Notes under the pieces: generated by a model | Told to the model about the DNA's origin: nothing | Databases searched by the model: none | Seen by the model: only the letters and a program-made list of their open reading frames with translations | Translations under genes and position numbers: made by a program | NCBI RefSeq assembly: GCF_028858725.1 | Contig: NC_084790.1 | Location: forward strand, 34,327,031-34,391,030 | DNA length: 64,000 nt | Reading direction: 5' to 3' | Origin: Colius striatus | Lineage: Eukaryota > Chordata > Aves > Coliiformes > Coliidae | Part shown: one piece after another, positions 31,671-46,095 of the stretch | How positions within the stretch are numbered: position 1 is the first letter of the stretch | Layout: every line of letters begins with the position of its first letter

Positions 31671-34635
31671 ATGCCACAGTCACTTGGTGTGGGGCTACAT
31701 CAGGATTTACTCTACCTGATGAGGTATGATAAATTTTCCTGTAACAAACTGCCTTATCTAAGGTTTCTTATAAACTTATTAATCTTGCTGCACAGGGTGA
31801 AACTTTACTGTGAGAGTGTTGATGGATTAAATCTGAATGTGTGGAGACTTAGATCATTATGGTACATTATGGGAGACAACACGCCTTACTAATTCTCTGT
31901 TACTCCAGACCTGTGTTTCAAAGATCTCTTTTTGTCCTGCCTATGGAGTGTTTTGCAGCTGGTTATGCTGTGAATCTTACCTCTTCACAATGGCTGCTAG
32001 TAACCCATAGGCATGACACAGGAAACTTCTGCACACAATTGTCATTTGTGACAAACTAAATGTAGGTTTCTGAAAAACACGGCAACAGTGAGTGCAGAGT
32101 GGAGAACTTGCTGTTGTCTGTGTGTTGCTAAGAGAGTCCAGAAAACTGTACACCTAATTCATAACAAGGGCAGCTTTCCAAGGCTCCATCCTGTTGACCT
32201 TCTACAGGTGTGGATCCTTGCTGCTTGCTTCAGTCTGGAAGCAGTTTTCCTAAGCCATTGCATAGCAGATTTACTTTCTGTTTCAATGTAACACAAACCG
32301 GATCTCTGCTTCGATGTTGAAACAGTCCACTCCATGTAGGTCAACCAGAATGCCATGCTCTAGATGTCTTTACAGGGTCCTGCTGAGGAGACAGTGGCAG
32401 GGAGAGGAAGGAAACCAGTCTAGGACTGGTATCTTCACATCAGCTCTGTGTTTTGAAATGCAGCTTTGTGTTGGGTAGTCTTGGCAAAAGTCTGTCACTG
32501 ATGTAAAATCCTAGTCTTTTGCCTGCAGTAGATGTCATTTCTTGTGCTGGAGTTCTGCATTGTCTGGTGTCCTTTCAACTCAGCACCAGCCTCTGATACA
32601 GGAAAAGCAAATCCAACTTTTTTGAAGAATGTCTTGTGAAATTCACAGCTATTCACAAACACGTGCCAAGGTGTTGTGCACAGACACCAGCATGTGTAGA
32701 GAAGGGCATGGCCAAATGGAGGAATTGTTATTTTTTTAGCTGCAGTGGTACACAATGGGGCATCTTCCTATTCTTTGTCATGTTGTTGAGTTGTCCCAGA
32801 AGACAATGAAGCTGCAATTCTCTGTGTGATTTTAAGGTGAGGTTTTTTTTAAGCTTTTGAGTCAGACTGGAGGATCATCAAATCCTGCAGTGCTAAATTA
32901 ACACAAAAAGGTCATTTGTTTTAAAGTCCCTTTTAGCCTTAATGTTATCTGAAGTCCTGCAGTTCCTATGTAGTAGTTTTCTGCAAAGTGAAGGTAGTTA
33001 AAAATAATGTTAAAACAATTACCTATATGCCACGTTTTCTTTTTTTTTTTTTTTTAATCTGTTGTCCAAATGTCTGTATCCATAACCTGCCTAGCTCTAA
33101 ACTGAGCATTGCTCTGAATTTCTAATACTAGTAAAAAATACGATCTGCAATAGTTTAAGGAGTATGTGTGCTGGCTAAATGGCTTTTCTGGAGGAACTAC
33201 CGTATCTGCAGGAATGCTTTGGAGTGCCAGCTGACTGTGAAGCCATGCTAACACATGGAGATAATAGATATGACCAGTTCACTGTGCACTACTAAACTGC
33301 TAGATTCTGATATTTAGCACACTACTAATAAAATTTACTACTGGTGTTACTTATTAGTTAGTAACTACTTCAGGCTGGAATTATAAACCACCTAAATATG
33401 GTCCACACAGTCTGGAGAACTGTGTCACTAGAGGTAATCCCATTCCAGAAAAAAAAAAAATCTCTGGTTGTAGCCTTTGTTTTGGTTTTGCAAGTTCGGT
33501 TACTTTTCTAGATAAAGTCTTGTTTTCCTCTTGAAATTTCTTGAAATAAATTTGAAAACCTTTCTGTTAAGTACCTTGAAGTATCACTTGAGACTGTTTA
33601 GTTACGATCAGTGACTTATACAGATCAAGGCTTATACAGATAGTTTTCTGGTTCATGCTGAGCCTTTTGAAGGATAGTATGTTCAGCCTGAGGACCTTTC
33701 TCACACCTCTGTCATAAATCTCCAGATTTTCTTGTAATGCAGGACACAAGCAACATGGAGGCATAGAGTAAAGTTAAGAGACTGTTTCAGAGAGCATGTT
33801 TAGGATACTCTCCTTCTTTTTCCCCATTAACTGCCAGAGAAACATGCCAACAGAAGATACTGGTTTCAGACTGCTCCTTTTTAATGAACAGAGTCAGAGG
33901 TTGAGCTCTTGTTCTTTCCAGATATTTTCCATTCTGTCTTTAAAGTCCTTCATGTAAGAGTGATAGAAACAGTGGGAAAATACTGGCTACTAGAGAGTTA
34001 AATAATCTTGTAATGTATAATATGTCATCTAAGTTATAAGTAGGTCATAAGTAGCTAGGACACCTGTTCTATTTACAGTCTGCAAGATGGCACCTTCATA
34101 ACAGGGATTCCTAAAACGCTGCCAAATTGTCATCACCAGACCAAACCATTTTTGTGCCAGTTCCTAAAATGGTTTAAATCCTTGTGATGTTTCTTTATGG
34201 GCACATTGTGTCTTTGTGGCATGATGCCACTTTTCCAGCAGGCCACGGGTGTGTAATGAAGTCTGCTTTTTTATTCTTTTCACCATGGTAATAGTTGGAG
34301 ATGGTAGCTGGAGGAATCAGCAACAGTAAGAAAAAACAAGGATCCGAAGAAAGAAATACAATTTATTTCTGACAGAAAATGTAATGGTAATATTTATTGT
34401 ATGTTTAGATGGTTGGGAATTAAGATCACTCTTCAGAATGCTTTTTGGCTTACTTTGTTCTGTTATTACTGCTTTAAGTGTCTTCTAAATTTATGTTCTT
34501 TGGAAACTGCCCCTCCCTATTTGGCTTGATGACTGGTAATTTCACACTTACCCTTATTTATTTAAAGCCATGGCAACCACCGTACTGAAATGTCATCGAG
34601 TGAAGTCCAGGTCCGAATGCTGACTGGTGATGCAA

Positions 34636-34662
34636 AGGCCGCTCTCTAATAAAAAGCGGCCT
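34636..34662. other. Perfect 8-bp inverted repeat in a CpG-bearing segment
   Basis: AGGCCGCT (34636-34643) and AGCGGCCT (34655-34662) are perfect reverse complements around an 11-base AT-rich loop that contains AATAAA together with the stem edge. The surrounding 34570-34680 has several CpG dinucleotides in an otherwise CpG-poor, AT-rich interval. This may mark a conserved non-coding element or a processed remnant. Confidence 0.45.
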
Positions 34663-37600
34663 GTGAAGGATGAGCTCCGCAAGGCAGCTACACCCTGCCT
34701 TCAAGCATTTGCTGTAATTTCAAGGCTTTCCCATGTGGTGTTGCTCAACATGTAGCAAAACAAGTTCTTGTGAGCCCCTTGAGCATTCCTCCATATGGAA
34801 CAGATTAGATACTCAGACTTCGTTATTTTTTTCCTCTTCCTCCTCCTCTTCCTCCTTGCTCTCCCACCCCAAGAAAAAAACACAAACGAAAACCAAAACA
34901 ACCCCAAACTCAGAACAAAAGACCCAACACCAGCAAGTCTTGGAGAATTGTTTTGCTTTGTTGTAGAGTGGGGTGTTTGTTAACTGCTAAGACACTTGGT
35001 GCAGTTCTGATATGTGAGACATCAGTGTAAACGCTTGCACACAACAAAGTGCTGCTTTGATTGCACTTCACTGCTTTGTAGGGAACAAGGGAGAGGAGTG
35101 AGTGTTGCAATATAGTATTGTGCAATTCTTGGCTTTCAAATAGAAAACATGAGCAAGTCTGCATAGGCCTCTTACCCACTTAAATTTGGTCACTGATTCA
35201 TACCACTCCCACTCTTTTTAATTCTGAATGGGTCTACTGTCTTCTTAAGATCTAAAGAAGGGAAAACTACTTAAAGAGAGGGTATTATCAGTCCTGTCCT
35301 GCTCTGAAAGACTCTGAGCCTTGTGGGCCTTAAAACACAAGTTAACCTGTTAGAGTACATCTATTTTATTATGTCTGAAGGTAATCCTTAGGCTCCCTAT
35401 GCAGAGTTTTACCAGGAAAGGCATCTGGATCTATATGGCTGAGTCAGTCTCATCATTGAAATATCTCTTCAGCTTTCTGTGGCTTTCCACCTGTGGAGTT
35501 ACAGGACATTCTTCCAGGGTATTTTCCCTTTCCTGGAGTGGCTCATCTAAGGCTGGCTTGTTCCTCCTGCAGTTTCTGCCTTGACTGAAAATCTTTCAGA
35601 GGTTTATGGGCCACACATGTGCCCTCACCTTGTGGTGTTCATGATAGCTGACATTGTGGCACCCAAAATAGACCCCCTGAGAAAGGAGCAGCTACAGATA
35701 GGTGCAGGGTGGGAAAGATGAGATCCACCATTCTTTTAGCAATATGTCTTTGCATCAGTGGAAGAGAGCAGCTAAGTCCCATCAGCTAAAAGAGAGTGAG
35801 CTCTGGGACAATAGGACCAAGCTTTGAAAGCACCCAGTGGTTTGTGGTGCCTATTTCTTTGGTAAATTTCCATCACACAGAAAACACTTAATGCCCTACA
35901 GTAACACAGGCATTGCAATATCATGGACTGGGAGACTGTTGCTTGGGTCACAGGAGTCCCATGGTCCTCACTGAGACTGCAGTCGTGCCACGTGCTGATC
36001 AATGGACCAGAGGGATCTCTTGAAAATGAGAAGCAGGCCCTCCCTGCGGGGTAGCCACCAGTATCCCCAAGCTCTCTTTCAGCCCAAAAGGAGAAGTGTG
36101 AGCCAACTGCCACTTCCTACAGCTCTTGAATCCAAACTGGTTCTTCCCAGGCCTTCGGGCATGACGCTGAAACTCTCATTTGGGATAGCTGTTCAAAACG
36201 AAAGGTGGAGACAGAGCAGTTCAGATTTGTCTTCGCTCTTCCAGCAGCTTATGTGCAACTAGTTGTGTGGGTGGTTACCTGCCTACATCCTTTCCTGGGT
36301 TCTTGTGAGTTGGATTTATGTGTACCTTCTTATTCTGCCATATTAAATTAGCTGGCACAGAGGAAGCCTCTGAGAAACCCTTTCAAAATCTCAGCTTTAG
36401 GAAGAATTTTTTTAAATTACAATATTTTAATAGATTAAAAAACCCAAACCAACCAACCAAAATCAATCAATCAAACAAAAATCCCCTTTTTATGAATACA
36501 GAAATGCTTCGTTTTTTTTTTTTTTTTAACCCTGGTTGTTATTGGGAACTCTTTGAACAGATGATGGCAAGGACATTGCACACAGACAGACGTATTAACA
36601 GTGAAACAAAATTCAGTAGCTACTTATTTGCTGGATTTGGTCAGGAGACGTTTATCAAGGACACTTCTGAGAGCTTTTTTTCTGACATGGAGAGATTTTT
36701 AAGCACCTAAACAGAAGCTACAGGGCTTAACAATATAAAACTGAGGATTATGTCCATTGTAATTTTTTATGTTATTTTTACAAACTATGTAGTGTTAAAA
36801 TACTTATTTCTGAGACAAAGTGGACGATATTAATTAGCATCTTGCACTTGATTAAATGTAAAACATTTTCTTAATTTAGTGGTGTGTTTAGAAGAATACT
36901 GTAACTTACTGAATATATAACGGTGATAACTGTGTTTACAACAATTTTCCATTTCCAGCTGTTCAGTGGTAGCCGACTTGTGTAAGAGTTCAAAGTAAGG
37001 CATACTGCTATTGGCAATCTTGGAAAAATTAACTCAATGCTGTTACCGCTAAATATTGTGAGATGGACACCATGGGTTTAAATGGCAGAAGAATTGTATT
37101 CTAAGGCTCTGTCTTAAGTACTTAGGACTAAAAGGCGACTTGCCTTGTGCTCATTTATGTATCCTCGTGTGTAGTACATCAGTTAGAAATCTGTTAATGA
37201 TTGATTTGTAACACTAGGACCTTTATGGAGATCACAGTGGGGTTTGTGTTTTCCTTTGTTTCTGAACAGATGTTTAAAGACATTTTGGAATGTATAACAT
37301 TGATCCTTGTGCTGGAATTGTTTACATGCAAAAAGGTATTTATGATTTTTTGCAAACAGCAATGTGCAATTTTGTACATGTGTTTTAAACTAAAGAGTTT
37401 ATAAGGAAGATATTGTCTGTACAGTACTTGGACATGAGTATTATTTCTTTGATATAACTATCTAGAGGAAAATTAAAATTGGTTTATATTCATATTTTTG
37501 ACTGTGCTTTTGCTTATTTCAGTTAAAATTCAGCTAGAGGCATAGAGTTTGGTTTATTTTGTTGGAAAATCTAAGAAGAATTTGACAATCTAGGCCTTTT

Positions 37601-38950
37601 GAAAAATACTTTTTAGTCACGCATCACATGCTGCTTCTTTTCATTGTATCAGTATCTTGAAGTGCACAGGAAGAAGAATTTCTTTCTGCAAAAATGATGC
37701 TTTTCAGGATAACTTCCCTTTGTGGTAGAGCAGGCATGACTCACAAAAAAAAAAAAAACTTTAAAAAAAAGCAAAGAAAGGGAAGTGAAAGTCCAGCTCG
37801 GGTGACATCAGATTTCAGGCCATTACTGAGAAAAGCTTACTGGGATCATCAGCACTGCAGGACAGGACTAGAGTTCCTAGTATCTTAACTTTTTTGTTGC
37901 ACCTCTTTTCCTTTGGTGAGGTCATTCTTAAGCCTGTTGCTACATCTTGACATATTAGCAAAAGAGAGCTACTCAGCAAACATCACCATGTGCTGCAAAC
38001 ACTTCTGAAGTCTCAGATGAAAGGTCCCTGTGCTCTGGGAAGGCAGCTTTGCCTTCCAAAGCAAGTGACAAGGAGAAGAGACTAGTGCCAAGACCCACCA
38101 AGAATTATCCAAGGATGCCAAATTCAAAGAAGAGCAATTGGCATTGTTGGTGCCAGTGACACAGTTGGTGCAGTGGTGCTGCAGCACACAGCTGGACCCT
38201 CACCTGTTCTCTAGGGGTGCATGTGTTCCAGTTCTGACCCTGAAGAAATGGCAGAGGGACTGTTTTCTCCTGGTTTTAAGATATGAATACTGCAATTTCA
38301 GGAGCATGCAAATATTGGAGGGGAGGAGGGGGAAAGTAAGCAGCTGCGAGAATGCTGTAGTTAAAGCTATTGGCACTTGCAGTTTATGACCACAAAATCA
38401 GTTTGGTGTGGGGTTACCAGGACTTCTAAATGCAAACTGTGCCTCCTTCAGTGCTCTGGGATTCGTTTGATGCTTTTTAATCTCCACGTTGTGCATGGCT
38501 GCAGGCTGTGTTTCACACATGCTAGCCAGACCACTCCTTGCAGATTTTCACTCCACTCTAGCACAGATTTCCACTACAGTCCTCTCTGTAGCACTCTTTC
38601 AATAATCTTGATGCTTCCCAAATTCAACACAGACAGGAGGGAAAACAGCAAGAGTGTTGAGAGAGTCACTAACACTTCAATAGATGCTTGAGGCCTTTGT
38701 TGCTAATTTTGCACATCAGTTTGACCTTCAAAGCCTAGTTCCATAGAAAAGTGTTTTGAGTGTGTGGTATGGAAACCAATCAGCTTGTTCTCTTTTAAGC
38801 TTTCAGTTCTTCTGGCCTTGAGTGTCTCAGAGTGGTGCCTTCAGAAGAGCTCAGGAAAGAGGTTAGTTGAGGCTGATTGTGTTCTACCACAGGGTGTGGA
38901 ATAAATAAAAGCTGTGTGCTTTGCATTGGTTGAATAGCCTACAACATGGT

Positions 38951-38954
<4 letters not shown>

Positions 38955-38983
<29 letters not shown>
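38955..38983. repeat. Poly-T tract, 29 bases
   Basis: An uninterrupted run of 29 T, the longest homopolymer in the window. It is likely variable in length. No retroposed gene is visible next to it. Confidence 0.9.
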
Positions 38984-38987
<4 letters not shown>

Positions 38988-40119
38988 CTGAGACAGTCCC
39001 TTTCTCCTCCCTCTTTGTCTTCAGGATCTTTGCAAGAGTGGAAGAGCCTTGGACCTTGAACAGCTTCCAAAAACAGTGTCCTAAGGTTGTAATTCAACAA
39101 GCCAGTTCCTGGGCACTGCTTGTTGTCTTGACTAAATGAGGCAAAGGGCTCTTGCAGCCTACTCTTTCTTTTCCTTCAGACTGGGTGACTTGAATTCTGG
39201 TGTATGCCCTTCAAGTGGATCTGGTAACTGCATCAGTCACCCTCTCTCACTTGTTCTGATGTGGGCCAGTTACTTTCTGTTTCACCTGCAGCCAGTTGCA
39301 TTGAATTTTTTTTTTAAGTTTTCTCTTTCTCTGGTGTGACATAGCAGTGTGCAAGATATGACACACCAGTTGCACTGGGTTTCCCCCCACCAACTGTAAA
39401 TGAGGTCAGGAAGTGTAAATGGCAAGATTTCAGCACATTTGGGCAGATGTCTCATCTGAGCCATCTTACCGAATCTGAAATTCATGCCTTCATCATTCTT
39501 GCTGCAGCTTTCAAAAGTCAGTCCCCAAGAGACCCTGCTGCAGGGTAAGTGGGGAGCTGACAATTGTGACCAATGAGTGCTTCAGGTTAGAGAGGTAGTT
39601 GCATGGATGGAGGCTGTTCCCTATGGTCAGCCTGCAGTTTGCAAGTCAGGCTGGGCTGGTGATCTGATTCCCAAGAGTTCAAGTTGTAAAGGCCAGTCAC
39701 AGCTCTCTGGACACGTCATGTCCCATAGTTTGACTGCTATGGGCAATGCATTCTAATGATTGAGTTTTGGAGGGTATCTGAAAGCTCATTCTTCAGGAAT
39801 AAAGTAACCTGGACCAAGAGATGCAGGAGGAGACAAAATAGGGCAGCCAGATGGCATCATTTCTGACCAGCTCATTGCAGCTCTTCCTCATCTCTGGATG
39901 CACCTGGAGTCAGCCACTCTCTGACTCTCTCTCTCACAATGACTGTTGTATTAAACAGACTCCTGCTCTGCTCAGACCTGGCAGCTCTTGTGCACCTGTA
40001 GTCATTGTGGTGGGTGACTACAATGGCCCACATACAGCTATTCTGACCACTGCACTACCTGGGTTATATAAGCCTGGGATTAAATATCCATGCTTTTCTT
40101 GGCTTATTGTTTGTTTTCT

Positions 40120-40302
40120 TTCCTGTGAGAGGGCACTGGAACAGGCTGCCCTGGAGAGGTTGTGAAGTCTCTTCTTTAGGCTTTCCAGACCCACCTGGAC
40201 ACGTCTCTGTGTGACCTGATCAAGGTGAACCTGCTTTAGCAGACGGCTTGGACTGGATGATCTCTAGAGGTCCCTTCTAACCCTTACTATTCTCTGATTC
40301 TT
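40120..40302 (+). mobile_element. CR1 3' fragment
   Basis: GGGCACTGGAACAGGCTGCC, then CCACCTGGACACGTCTCTG and a 3' end GAGGTCCCTTCTAACCCTTA with ATTCTCTGATTCT, is the CR1 3' UTR in plus orientation, 5'-truncated and moderately diverged. Confidence 0.9.
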
Positions 40303-43300
40303 CTTTAATCAAGCAGTTTTTCCTTTGAACCTGGTAGAACAATGTCTCTGCAGCTTCTGTCAGGGAGCTTGCTGCTCCAGATGACTGAGAGGCAGCCAGC
40401 AAACAACTTAGTTGTCCATGGCTCTGAGCTGTGGGCTCAACTGACAGGAATACAAAAGGGGTTGTTAGCTGCAAGCATTGTACTTGCTGAGCAGCTTCAG
40501 AGAGGGGGTCTTCAGAAAATTTTAATGCTTGAAGGAATTTTTCCAAGTACCCACGGCCTATGTTATACAGCGGAATAGCTGTGCCCTTGCACTACCTTAC
40601 TCCTCAGCACCTTGGCATCCTAATGCTTTTAAAGTCCCAAGGCTTGTACACACTTGGCAAAGAGAAACTCTCTGCCTTTCTCTCCACCTCATTCCCATCC
40701 TTTCCGTATGCCTGAGCCCTCACTCGGCGCCTCCCACTCACTGCTTTTCTCTAATCCTAACGTTGTGTCTCCATCTGCTTCCTCTGGCTGCAGCTGGCAG
40801 CCTTCCCACCCCCCCACCCCCTTACCTTCTTTGCCCAGGTGTGTGTGGGGGCTACTTCTTTGCTCTGCAGCTTGCTGAAAACCCTCTTGAAGAGAAAAAG
40901 ACAGAGAGAGGGCACACTAGCAGGAGTGTCCTCCTCCACAGCTTCATCTGTCTGTGCACAAAAGAGGAGAAATCTCAGCATGATAAGCTAGGGAACAGAC
41001 CGATAACTGCAGCTGTAGAGGAGAGCCTCTGCCTAACACGAGTGCCATAAGCCCACAGGGCTGGCATGGCCTTGCCTTCCTGTGCTGGGGCCCTAAAAAC
41101 TGGGTGAGCTTTGCAGATTTAACTCTTGGCTCCAAGGAGATCTTGGATCTTGCTTCTCTTTGGGGTTTTTGTTTAGCATGCTTAAATGGGTGAGAAAATC
41201 AAGGAAAAACCCCAGAGAGAAAATTACACAAAATTGAGACTCATGTAAATACTGTGGGGTAAAACACCAGCATGGGGAGACTTGTAGCTATTCTCCAAAA
41301 CATGCTTTAGAAAACTGGCAACCTGAAGGTAATTAAGAAAGCACAGCAAAGTTGCCAGATTACCCTTGTTTTTCTGCCACAGGGCAAGGCCCCGCATCGT
41401 TCTCAGAGGTTATGAGTTGACTGGAGAGGAATGTATTCCAGTTTCTTCTCACTGTTGTCTTTTGAGGAGATGTAGGTATTAATGTCCAGATCCTGCTCTG
41501 CTAGGTTGATCTGTGGAGATTAACAACCTTCTCTCCTCACCTATAATTTCTCTCTTTCACCGTGAAACTGTTTTTAGTAGGTGCTGGACAAAATGCTTTC
41601 TTAGTGACTGCTATGAAGCCTCTTTTGAGACTTCACTTAAATCAGCAATAAGGTCCCTCCAAGCACCTTCGTAGCTCTGGCTCTGTCAACATGACTCACA
41701 GCAAGCCTTTCCCAATACCTTAGCAGTTAACCCTTTCAGTTTCTTCAAATGAGACATGGGGCAAATGTGACTCATTGCCGTTGTCGGGAAACAGCAAATT
41801 TGCAAAGCCTGGCCCACGGGAGTGCCTGCCCTGTGCCATACAGCTGGCATCCATGCAAAGCCACCTCTCACCCTCCCTCCGTTTTCCTTCTACTTTCAAA
41901 ATTAGCATATGTACTTTCTTTTTGACAGCCAAAACCAGGAGAGGCTTTCTAGTGTCCTCCTTTGCCTTTATGCGAAGTGAATATGCTGGGCTAGAAAGAG
42001 AAATTGCTTGAAGGAAAGAATTTGCTACTTTTCAAACTGCAGGCTGGTATCGCTTTGTTAAAAGCATAGACTTTGATTCCTTGCTACAACACACCAGCTT
42101 TGCAAGAAGCTACGGGAAAGCTGGGCCCCTATGTGGTGCTGGCAGCTAGGCTGCTTCATCCTATTTGCCTCTTCGTAGTGCTGTTTACTGCTTCACGCCA
42201 CTGCAGCAGCCACAGCACCTCCCCAGAGCAGGCATCCTGCAGCCAAGTGTGTCCATGTGGCTAGAACCTGACCTTTCACTGTGCTGGTCTTCCTTTGTAC
42301 TTGCCAAACTACGTGGGGCCTTCTGCAAAGCTGCTGCTCCACTCTGACCGTCTTTAGGGCCTGCATTAGCACTGGTGTTAGTCCTGCCTAAACTTCCCTG
42401 GGTTATATCAGGGGCATATTTACTATCAGGGCACATAGGGAGCACTTTGCAGGTCATGTAATAGGAAGGGTCTGTCTGCACTTCTGAGTTTTGGAGTCTG
42501 AGCTCAGGAAAGGGTGAGAAAAAAAAGGAAAAAATGACAGGGAACAGGGAATTTTATTTTCCTGTTGTTCCTTGAGCACTGCGTCAGGGCTGTTGAAGTG
42601 GAGTATGCAGTACCCAGCTAAACTGAGCATCCTGCTAAGAGAGTCCTAGGAAGGACAGAGCCACAGCTGCCTTAATCAGAGAGTTTTGCTGAGATGAGAA
42701 GACCTCATCAACATTCTGGGATGTTTCAGGTGCAGCACTCCTCAGAGTCCAAAACTAATAATTTTACTTAACTTGCATCTCATCATGGGAGCACAGCTAA
42801 ATGGAATAAAGCTACACCCATAGTTAAATGCAGCCCTCCAAAGTGACAGCTCTGGATACAAGGCACTTGCAGGCGGGCAAACAGGGTACAGCCCCAAGCC
42901 TCTGCTCCTCTGGGCTTGCAGCAGACCAGGCTCCCAGCAAACTGAGACACATGGGCTTAGCATTGACACAAAGGTCCACAGGAAGCTGACTTGCCTCTTG
43001 GACTCCTGATGCTTACTGCTGTGCTGGGAATGGCTGGTGCACTCCACAGCAAGGACACTCTGCTTGTTGAAAAGACTCTAGGTAGGTTAGTCTACCAGCC
43101 TGGACATCTCTGGTCCTGTGTTATCTCCTTTTCCTCCACATTTGCCAGGGAAGGAAGGCACGCTGTAGAGCACTGCACACAAAGCCCATGCCCTTCTGAC
43201 TTGGTATCTGTTTGAACATCTCAGGGTGTGGGTGGAGGCACTGTTCAAGGCACTGAAAAGAGAACCTGGGCAAACAGGAGAGAGGTAGTGTCTGAGACCA

Positions 43301-45820
43301 CAGAACAAATATTTGCCTGCAATGCACTTTGGCAGATAACTGAAAGGCAGACAGCAAAGGGTGGAGGAGTCCAGTGAAGACAAGTTGCTGCTTGTTTGCT
43401 GAGCCATGCAGAGGGCATAAATGGAAAGCCAGGGCCATTCAGGCTTCTCAAGCAGCCATAAAAGATGAAAAACAGGAGCAGACCAGTCACAAGCAGTCTA
43501 CACATGCCTGAATGCCCTCCAACCAGGAGTATGAGCATCATCCCAGAGGTGGCTCACCTGCCTCTGATCTGCTGGCTTGCACATGCCAGAAGGAGCTTAC
43601 CAGGCAAGGAGAGGGAGCGGAAAGAGCTTCCTGTGCTGTCTCTTCTTCCATGTCTGCAGCAGGAGCTGCCCATCACAGAGATCTGGTTGGGGAGGTTGAA
43701 GTGGGGAAGAAGACAGTGGGCACCAGCTCCTGACCCTATCTTGAGCCTTCAGACCTACTGTTTGCTTAGCGTATGGTCAAACAAAGTGCATTTAGCTACT
43801 GCTGGATCTGTGACATTCAGTGTTTCATGATCCACCTGGCTGGGAACATTTCTGCTGCCTGGTAGGGTACAAGGACAGATAATGCATCACTACCCTGTTT
43901 GCCCTGCTCTTCCATCCAAAATATCACTGGGCTAGGCAGAATTAAACTCCATTTACATTTAAGAGATCAGAAAACAGTACTTTGTGGTGCCTTTTTCTGA
44001 GCCATTCAAAACTCAGGCTCTATCTGGATCAGCAACGTTTGGGTTGGGGTGAGGAGGTAACATTCTTTTTTTTTTTTTTTGTACCTGTTTTTGCTGCTTA
44101 TAAAACCTGTATATTCTGCCTCCTCAGACAGATTTGGTGGCACAGGGGAGGCTTTAACCTGGTAGCATGAGCTTGGCCCCAGAAGTGGGTGTCTTGATGT
44201 GACTGTGTCTGTGCCCCCCTGCAGCACCAGGAATCACTGAAGGAAGGGGCTCTGGGCTAAGTAGAACGCATGTGGACATCCTGTATTCCAAAATGCCCCT
44301 CTCTCAAAAGATTTCAGATAGTTTCTCTTGCGTTTTCTCTAAGTCATCTTTTTGCTGTGAAAATCCACATTGAGTTAGATAGTCTTCATATTTAGGGGTA
44401 GAAAGCTGTTTATGTACAACAGTACCCCTTGAGGGAAGCGTCCTGGCACCTCTGAAGAGTGGCTAGATGATACACTCCAACACACAAAAAGAAAGAAAAC
44501 AAAAATCACTCATGGCCTCAAGGCATGAATGGTCCACCCTCCATCCGTGGACTGGGTAATGTTTCCTCCCTGCAGCAGCTGCTGGGGGCAGGAGGAGACC
44601 ACAGAGTGGGAAGCCATACATGAGGTCCAGCCACCGTGACCTGCCCTGCTCCCAGTGCCCTTGCCTTTCGCTCCACTTCTGGGCTGCACGCAGGCTGCGG
44701 CAGCATAGACTCTGCCCTGAGGGAAAAACCTGCCCTGCACAGCCATCCACACCTTGCGGGGAGCACTGGAGAGGAGGAAGGGCTGTTGGTACTGTGAGGA
44801 AGGAGACCCTTTTTTCAACTAAGCAGTGCTTCCCACAGGGCAATGCACAGGATTTTTATCTGTGTGGCTTTGCACTCCCTAGTCATCCCAAATCTGTTAC
44901 AACCTGGAAATGTGATACCAGGTTTTGGGAAAGCACTGGTCTAAAGTTGGTGTGGCCATTTGACACAAATCCCTGGATGACAGCAGCAGGCATTTCAGAA
45001 AAGAATAATGCAGAGTGAAAGATATTCCTCTGTCTACTGCTGATGAGCACTTAGGAACTCTTTGAGAGACATGTTCCTCTGGGGCCCCCACAATTAACAA
45101 TTCTTGTTAAACTTGTGCCACAGATCTGTTAAGAGGTTTTTAAAAGCTGTACAAACTCCTGACACTGCCAGCTCTGGCAGCTGAAGTTATCTGCGTATTT
45201 TGCAAAGCAGCCCATCCTTTTGCTGAGTTTGGGACCTATTCTCAGCTAACTCCACATGGTGTCACCCAGACCTGGTGGCATGCAAATCAGTGGTTTCTCT
45301 GATCACATTTCCCATTTGAGTCCTGGTTTCTTAGACCTCCAATGTACCCTCTCTGTTTGCAGGTTAAGAGTCCTAATACCTTCCCTGCATCCAGGCACAG
45401 TACCGTTCTGAACTTAGAGCTCCTTGGGGATCTGTCCTGTCCTGTCACTGCACCCATTTTAAGATGATGAGGGCTCATGATGCAGACATGCCAGAGAATG
45501 AATTAATTAATTACCTTTATTTGCTTCCTGGCAATTCTCAATCTTTTATTTCCTTTTCTGACCACCACTGAGCACATCAAACTGTTTGCAGCACCTCCTG
45601 GGTCTCTTCATGAGTGGCAATATCTGACATTGGGTCTATCAGTCTGCAGCTGTGGCAAGAGCTGCTGTTGCCCCATGCATGCTACATCATCAAAACTGAG
45701 TCTAATCTGCCACTTTATTGCCTAATTTCTTTGACACTGTGGGAGCCCTCTATTGCTATTAAGCAAAGAGATATAGCTTGCTACATTTCTGGCTGCTAGG
45801 TAAACTTTCAAGACATAAGG
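40303..45820. other. Gene-poor interval
   Basis: About 5.5 kb. Overlapping open frames near 40.5-41.1, 43.0-43.8 and 44.4-45.0 kb, up to 173 codons, lack domains, conserved motifs and matching splice sites. Nothing here can be called as a gene. Confidence 0.55.
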
Positions 45821-46095
45821 GAACAGAATCAGAATAATTTTGGTTGGAAAAGACCTTTAAGATCAAGTACAACCACTAACCTCACACTGCCAATCCCATC
45901 ACTAAATCATGTCCATCAGCACCTCATGTATGTGTCTTTTGAATATGTTTAGAGATGGTGACTCCACCACCTGCCTGGGCAGCCCATTCCAGTCTCTAAC
46001 AACCCTTTCAGTGAAAAAGTTCTTCCTAATCTCCAATCTAAACCTCCCTTGTTGCAACCACTTCCTCTTGTCCTGTCTTATAGGATCCCTGAGTT
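45821..46095 (-). mobile_element. CR1 3' fragment
   Basis: The plus strand reads ACAGAATCAGAATAATTTTG, GTTGGAAAAGACCTTTAAGA and, further on, GGCAGCCCATTCCAGTCTCT and AAAAAGTTCTTCCTAATCTC. This is a reversed CR1 3' UTR, so the element lies on the minus strand. Confidence 0.9.

Larger units (their letters stand above)
31671..40119. other. Gene-poor interval
   Basis: About 8.4 kb without a supportable gene. It holds poly-A/T runs (33041-33055, 36511-36528, 38955-38983), a pyrimidine-rich stretch at 34828-34870, a CpG-containing hairpin segment near 34.6 kb (separate entry) and AT-rich sequence. Open frames are under 135 codons and show no family motifs. Confidence 0.6.

Noticed and set aside
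40277-41050. Overlapping frames up to 173 codons on both strands
   Set aside because: They have no recognisable motifs, no consistent splice sites and low-complexity Pro/Ser/Leu content. They follow a CR1 fragment and look like chance.
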